From Xenopus tropicalis (lineage: Eukaryota > Chordata > Amphibia > Anura > Pipidae), in assembly GCF_000004195.4 (NCBI RefSeq), contig NC_030677.2, positions 115,903,036 to 115,967,035 on the forward strand: a stretch of DNA of 64,000 nt, given 5' to 3'. The stretch's first letter is position 1. Each line of letters starts with the position of its first letter. A program made the position numbers and the translations under genes. Of the stretch, positions 56,601 to 59,600 are shown piece after piece. A model generated the notes under the pieces. That model made no database searches. It was not told where the DNA came from and was given only the letters and a program-made list of their open reading frames with translations.

Positions 56601-59600
56601 TACTTAAAGGAGACATATTGGATAAATGGGAAAAAAGGTAATTTTGTAGGCAATTATGAATAATATCCGGTGCTGGTTTCCCTTTGGGCTAAACATTAAC
56701 CCTATCTGTAACAATGGCCCCTTTATTGGAGCTCCCTATAGATCCTCTCAGGTCCCTGTCTGGGTTTCACATGAGGGGTGGGCGTGTCCTAACGGTCCCT
56801 GCCAGAAGCACAGTAGGAGGGGGAGAGCCAATCACAGCCCTGCACTCACACAAGCACAGACAGGCTTCAGTTCCCTATCAGGTCAGCCTAGCTGCTGATT
56901 GGTTCCTATCCTACAGTGCAGGGTACGGAGGGCCGCCGGCTCCCCAGCTCATCCAGAGAATTCAGCCAGCAGGAAGTGGCACAGATGGGCGGGGCTAGTG
57001 GGGTTTGGTTGGGAATTTCTCAACAAATCAGTCAGAAATACAACTTTTTAAGCACAATCCTTCTATATCTAGAGGAGTATAATTCCCTGGTACATTCATC
57101 ATTTTTATAGGATATGTCTCCTTTAAAATAAACAAACACCTATAAAATATGTTTTTTGTAAAAGGACAACAAGAGTAACATGCAGGAAAAAAGTAGGAAA
57201 ATAATTATTTACAAGAGTAATTATCTGCTTTCCAGTTGACTTCATGTGGAGGCAGATTTACTAAAACTATAATTTTTCTATTTTTTTTTTTCAATTCGAA
57301 TAAACTCATTTCCAAGAATGTCTGACATTTATAAAAAATCTGAACTGAAAAAGCACATGCGGGAAAAAGTTGTGGATGAGATCGAAGACTAAGACTTTCT
57401 TGACTTGTCGCACAATAACAGTAACTTTTTCGAACTGTCATACAAAAGCCAGCTTCAAAAATCTGAAAACCTCTATCAATTAAAAGCAAGGAAAGATCTT
57501 TCAGGAAAGGGAAGGGACATCTACCACTGACTTCCACATGATCTTGACAAGTATTAGATGGAGTATTTTCATATTTGGAATTATTGCAGTTTTGTTGCAA
57601 AGTAAATCTCTGAAAAGTCGGAAATGTTTTCGGTAATTTTTAGAACTAAAAAATCAGATTTGAGAAAAAAATCTGACCGTTAGTAAATGTCCCCCTTAGT
57701 TTTTACAGCTAGTTGTTTGCTGGTGCAATGTTTAACAAATACAATCTAATCCTTGCACCATAATATAATAATTTCAGTAAATCAAAATATCTAATCAAAT
57801 ATACGTTTTGACCTTATTCTTGTATTTCAGGTGTAACTTGTGATTCTCTGCCGTATATAGAAAATGCGGTCTATACATCAACAGGAAACACATATACACA
57901 TAACATCACTTTTACTTGCAACTTTGGCTATCATCTTGTTGGCCCACCGCATGTAAGGTGCCTCGTTAATGGAACATGGAGTAAGCCTTTGCCACAATGT
58001 AAAGGTATTTGCAAGATTCTTTGACTGTATTCTGATTTTCACTCTGAGCAACAAAAGAAAACCATGTTAGTTAAGAGACAATTATAAATCGTTATGGAAG
58101 AAGTTCTGCTTAAAGAACAGAAGAGTTAAGATGTGTACAGTTCTTTTTCTTGAGATTCAAAATCTGGCATCCAGCAATGTGATCTATATGTAGTATTGCT
58201 TAATACCTAAAAACTCACCCAACGTTCTATTCATTACTATGGAATTTATAGAAGCATATTTATCAATGGGTGAAATTTAGAGTTCACCATTTGATAAATA
58301 TGTTTCTAAAACGCCCCTAGGAATGAATAGAACATGGGTGAGTTTTAGGCATTAAGCTCTAAAATCACATTTTGATGAATCTGCCCCTTAATGTGTGGAT
58401 AGGAATTTTTGTGAGTGGCCCATGATCTGATTGAATGGTTCAGTTCTATTTGCCCACCCATGTGATGTCAATGGAAAGGCCAACCTCAAATTTAGCAGAA
58501 TTGGGTTTAGTAAAAAAGAGAGTTACCCTTGCTATTCAAAGTTCTATTTACAACCCTGTTTGGCTGGTCTCTGTGCTGCTAGGTCATAACCCTCCTTTCT
58601 TCTAGAACAGTGCTGTCCAACTGGCGGCCCGCGGGGCCCCTCTGTGTGGACTTACCTTTGTGTAAGCTTTAAATGGTATCAGTACTGTGATTAACTGCCC
58701 CCCCTGCATGGTTCTCACCTCAGATTCAGGCTGTAAACCCTCTGTATTGTTTAAAAATGTAATCCCCTGTGCTGTTCACCCCCTGCAGTGTTCACACCTT
58801 AGGCTCGGGCTGTAATCACCCACATTGTTCACCTGTTCACACCTCAGACAGACTGTAGGAGCAGTAGAAACCCACAAATAATTCCTGCACACTACAAAAA
58901 GAACATATACTGAGCTGGTACTGCAATTAAATAGTTTTTTAATATATAGTTATTGTGTCACTGTATGCTGCGTGTGTGTGCCATACAGCATAGGGCAAGC
59001 AAAGTATGGCACACACAGGCAGGGTAGGGCAGGCAGAGTATGGCACACACAGGCAGGGTAGGGAAGGCAAAGTATGGCACACACAGGCAGGGTAGGGAAG
59101 GCAAAGTATGGTAGACACAGGCAGGGTAGGGCAGGCAGAGTATGGCACACACAGGGAGGGTACGGAAGGCAGAGTATGGCAGGTTTTTGCTGTACTACAA
59201 CCATTAATATGGGTATGGTCATGTGATAACACGGGTGTGGTTTCAAGTGGGTGCTGTTTCAAAAAGGGGAGTGGTCAAAACTGGCTTCCATTATCGGCCC
59301 TCCACCACGTAGGTCGGAAAAATTCCGGCCCTCGGTACCACAGAAATTGGACAGCACTGTTCTAGAAAATAGATTCTAAATATAGTCAAAGCACTGTAGG
59401 AAAGTGTAAGAAGGTTGGAACGGTAAAGGAAAGCTTATATGGTCTTTATGTCACTGTTATTTTGCTGTTCCTTTATGTACATAAGCATGTAGGAGAGTTA
59501 AGCGGTTATTTACATGTCACAGTATTATGCACTGGTGCTCCTAAAATCTTTCACCCCGGTAGCAGGATGTAACAGTATAAACAGTATGAGAGGCAATGTG

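Larger units (their letters stand above)
53080..57830. other. Intron 22, repeat-rich
   Basis: Holds two palindromic elements (53401-53606 and about 54683-55075), a (TA)n tract, a fragment near 56219-56285 that repeats part of the second palindrome, a hairpin MITE (55381-55590), a TTAA-flanked element (56608-57122) and a MITE at about 57247-57697. The stretches 53700-54680 and 55600-56210 show nothing recognisable. No exon is seen. Confidence 0.65.

Noticed and set aside
56656..57110. Three overlapping plus-strand frames
   Set aside because: All inside the TTAA-flanked element's GC-rich core, overlapping each other, with no domain or splice context.
59005..59174. CRISPR-like array
   Set aside because: Units are contiguous tandem repeats with no unique spacers, and the host sequence is a vertebrate.
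58939..59262. Minus-strand frames with repeated [15 protein letters not shown] units resembling a repeat protein
   Set aside because: The 34-base minisatellite is not a multiple of three, so the same repeat reads in all frames. It lies inside a hAT element.
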